From contig CAJNOQ010002448.1 in the NCBI GenBank assembly GCA_905250885.1, positions 1-24,292 on the forward strand: a stretch of 24,292 nucleotides of DNA. The letters are read 5' to 3'. Below, in pieces: positions 23,249-24,292 of the stretch. This DNA comes from Didymodactylos carnosus (Eukaryota > Rotifera > Eurotatoria > Philodinida > Philodinidae). The number at the start of each line of letters is the position of its first letter. Position 1 is the first letter of the stretch. Both the position numbers and the translations under genes were made by a program. The notes beneath the pieces were generated by a model, which was not told the origin of the DNA, searched no databases, and was given only the letters and a program-made list of their open reading frames with translations.

Positions 23249-23863
23249 ATGCCAACTTCCGTCCATACTCATGATTATGATGGTGAATTACGTCAAAAAT
23301 GGTTTGAAATCCGTCCGATGTTATTAGAAAAACATTTACCCGAATCATTACCATTTCAAGATACGCTAGAAGATATTCGTTCATGGTTAAATTCAAAATA
23401 TACAAATGTAAAACGTTTTAAACGTGCTCATCGAAGTGTACAAATATTAGAAACACAACGTCATGTAAATTTTGATAATAAAAACGAAATTAATGTTGAA
23501 GAATTATTACCAATACTATGGTCAATTGTCAAAAAAAATCCAGATTTATATGATACCTTTTACGAACAGTTATGTGATATAACAGGCGGATCGTGTTCAC
23601 AAGGACGATCTACACGCTTATTCCAATTTCTATTTTTGTTTGATACACCGCAAACAATAACTACTAAAGATGAGACGATAAATAGTACAGAGAATGGGAT
23701 TTCAAGCAATATTGATCAGTAAGTTCTGTTTAATGTTAATGTGTAGAAATGTCTGTTATCAATTTTCATCGGCCTTTCCATTCATCATTCAATTAGGAAA
23801 TATCGCCGATTTATAAAATCTCAAGTGGTTAGCTTTCTTTTACAGGGTAAGACAGATTTATAA
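23249..23863 (+). CDS. Unknown protein, 178 aa, two exons
   Basis: Exon 1 is 23249-23718 (start MPTSVHTHDYDGELRQKWFE) and exon 2 is 23797-23863. The TAA at 23720 lies inside a strong donor (CA/GTAAGT). A TTAG acceptor at 23795-23796 completes the Gln codon, and exon 2 adds KYRRFIKSQVVSFLLQGKTD-L before a TAA. Unspliced, the product ends at ...NIDQ. The sequence is rich in charged residues, with no signal peptide or membrane segment. The most striking piece is FYEQLCDITGGSCSQGRSTR followed by LFQFLFLF, which has the look of a conserved motif (Gly-x-Cys-x-Gln-Gly-Arg), but I cannot name a family. Codon use is regular and AT-ending, like the recognised genes, supporting a real gene. The ATG at 23249 is the first in frame. 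An acceptor-like TTGTAG just upstream (about 23224) hints at a 5' UTR intron. Confidence 0.7.
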
Positions 23864-23922
23864 GGCGCATCTGACTGTATGCTTTCTAGGACTTTGCGCT
23901 GTATGATTCTTGTAAAAACTAA

Positions 23923-24096
23923 AAAGTTTGGGCACTGGATACCTATGTGTGTGATACCCGTGTAGTAAAAAAATCTTTTCTCAATGACTTCTACTTTTTT
24001 GATAAACGCATTTTACCGTTGGATACGCGAGATGATCGTGCATTCGCGCATGTCGTTGATCTCCTGTATAATTCTAAGAAGGCTGAGAACCGTTAG
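23923..24096 (+). other. Unassigned open stretch, 57 codons, no ATG
   Basis: Between stops the frame reads KVWALDTYVCDTRVVKKSFL, continues with NDFYFFDKRILPLDTRDDRA and ends LYNSKKAENR. The composition is protein-like and the local G+C is higher than around it. There is no start codon and no joined exon, so it could be a gene relic, part of an unseen exon, or chance. Confidence 0.2.
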
Positions 24097-24292
24097 AAAA
24101 ACTAAATAATATTTTGATGTTTTTATAAGATCATGATCAGTAGAAACTCTCCGTCTCCATTAGCAACGCTTGTCTTAGAATCGAAATTGCAGAAAAACAT
24201 CCTCACATTCTCAGCTACAAAATAGCACAAATCATACAAATTTATAACTCTTCAAGGAGAGAACACTTTTTTGTGAGATGTGTGTTATTTTG
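24097..24292. other. Right window edge, nothing recognised
   Basis: AT-rich, with no coding frame or repeat seen. Confidence 0.4.

Overview
The window looks like nuclear DNA of a small-genome invertebrate. It is AT-rich, its genes are split by many short GT-AG introns (mostly about 45-150 bp), and its clear proteins are animal-like. Compact introns combined with many short inverted-repeat elements would fit a rotifer, but that placement is inference; nothing here fixes the species. The prediction tracks available for such DNA break every gene into pieces, so the models below were rebuilt by hand by joining exons whose phases and splice sites agree.

Left part (1-8255). About 2.3 kb without a clear gene and two doubtful small ORFs precede an 18-exon gene on the + strand (3601-8255, 834 codons in one unbroken frame). 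Residues of about 20-475 are homologous to the accessory and macrodomain parts of poly(ADP-ribose) glycohydrolase (PARG). Both catalytic loops are replaced: the GGG...QEE signature reads GGT...KGK, and the GCGAFGGD loop is absent. The last exon adds a Cys/His-rich, basic domain that resembles the DNA-binding region of transposases. This pseudo-PARG/zinc-domain chimera is the most interesting item in the window.

Middle (8256-13822). This is an accessory zone. It holds a 902-bp foldback element with about 178-bp terminal inverted repeats, a 430-bp hAT-like non-autonomous element with an 8-bp target duplication, and two broken minus-strand coding stretches lying on either side of the hAT-like element.

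Right part (13823-21038). Two complete E2-type conjugating enzymes lie on the minus strand: UBE2M/UBC12 (NEDD8 E2, 5 exons, 186 aa, catalytic Cys111) and UBE2I/UBC9 (SUMO E2, 9 exons including 12-bp and 10-bp microexons, 160 aa, catalytic Cys93). Between them lie two further long-TIR elements and one gene fragment; a 270-bp TIR element sits inside a UBE2I intron.

Far right (21039-24292). About 2.2 kb without a clear gene precedes a two-exon + strand gene for an unrecognised 178-aa protein (23249-23863) and an unassigned open stretch. The three recognised genes all belong to protein-modifier biology (ADP-ribose, NEDD8, SUMO), but no operon-like coupling is visible and the link may be chance.
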